Assembly (NCBI GenBank): GCA_946630765.1
Contig: CAMOZF010000112.1
Coordinates: 1-6,214, forward strand
Length of the DNA: 6,214 nt
Source: an uncultured Lachnospiraceae bacterium
Lineage (GTDB): Bacteria > Bacillota_A > Clostridia > Lachnospirales > Lachnospiraceae
Reading direction: 5' to 3'
Below are positions 6,100-6,214 of the stretch, in pieces. Every line of letters begins with the position of its first letter. Position 1 is the stretch's first letter. The notes under the pieces were generated by a model that was not told the DNA's origin, ran no database searches, and saw nothing but the letters and a program-made list of their open reading frames with translations. A program made the translations under genes and the position numbers.

Positions 6100-6167
6100 G
6101 CCGTATGTTTCGAATATTTCTATTATGAACGCTTATGCGCCGTAAAAGCACGGTTTCCGGCGTTTCT
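6100..6167 (-). other. Intergenic stretch without an identified gene
   Basis: Between the possible upstream tail and the hairpin I see an imperfect inverted repeat (CGCCG paired with CGGCG around a long loop, minus strand). There is also a CATAAT at about 6121-6126 that could be a -10 box. No good -35 box stands 16-18 bases before it, so a promoter for the transporter remnant is not supported. Confidence 0.3.
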
Positions 6168-6214
6168 TCAGTGTTGTTTTTTCTTCTCTTCCCGCCGGTC
6201 CAGGATTCTGAACA
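6168..6214 (-). CDS. Possible C-terminal tail of an upstream gene, cut by window edge
   Basis: One minus-strand frame entering at the right edge reads FRILDRREEKKKQH and stops at TGA (6168-6170). The charged, lysine-rich ending is what a protein C-terminus often looks like. A gene ending here would leave about 70 bases before the hairpin at 6077-6099. However, 14 codons are too few to identify it, and the other two minus-strand frames are also open at the edge. No function can be given. Confidence 0.25.
   Translation of the reverse strand, partial: FRILDRREEKKKQH

Noticed and set aside
6121..6126. CATAAT as a -10 box for the transporter remnant
   Set aside because: No acceptable -35 box occurs 16-18 bases upstream, and the hairpin would intervene before the gene.
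5783..6151. A 122-codon minus-strand frame covering the remnant and the ispF promoter
   Set aside because: Its composition is mixed and without hydrophobic order. It crosses the hairpin and promoter, and it overlaps the EamA-like frame, which has a better ribosome site and recognisable motifs.
1..6214. CRISPR arrays, tRNA or rRNA genes, insertion sequences, phage or defence genes
   Set aside because: I saw no regularly spaced repeats, no cloverleaf-like sequence, and no transposase or integrase motifs. The window is nearly filled by housekeeping genes.

Overview
The window is a compact, GC-rich bacterial chromosomal segment in which every convincing gene lies on the minus strand. The protein set, the strong AAGGAGG-type ribosome binding sites, the short-type CysE, the Mini-III RNase and the core order cysE-cysS-mrnC-rlmB point to a Bacillota (Firmicutes) organism. 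The CysS and PgsA sequences look most like a GC-rich Clostridia member, probably Lachnospiraceae-like. The family assignment is inference from remembered sequences, not a search.

In transcription order (right to left) the window holds: a possible 14-residue tail of an upstream gene (6168-6214); a GC hairpin (6077-6099); a 74-codon remnant of an EamA/DMT transporter that joins its first and last membrane segments (5836-6060); a good sigma-A-type promoter (5811-5839); and a tight run of seven genes. These are ispF (isoprenoid precursor synthesis), cysE (O-acetylserine synthesis), cysS (Cys-tRNA charging), mrnC (23S rRNA maturation), rlmB (23S rRNA 2'-O-methylation), a pgsA-like phospholipid synthase, and topA (DNA topoisomerase I), which runs off the left edge. 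Gaps are 17-34 bases or overlaps of 11 and 16 bases, so the seven genes probably form one operon. Three genes concern cysteine/tRNA or ribosome production; the others are unrelated essential housekeeping functions.

Compared with the Bacillus subtilis ispD-ispF-gltX-cysE-cysS-mrnC-rlmB-yacP-sigH cluster, the ispD and gltX positions are empty here, and pgsA-topA stands where yacP-sigH would be. No tRNA, rRNA, CRISPR array, insertion sequence, T-box leader or defence system was seen. I found no new biological system. The most unusual item is the internally deleted transporter gene, whose stop codon lies inside the -35 box of the operon promoter. No gene-free stretch longer than about 155 bases is present.
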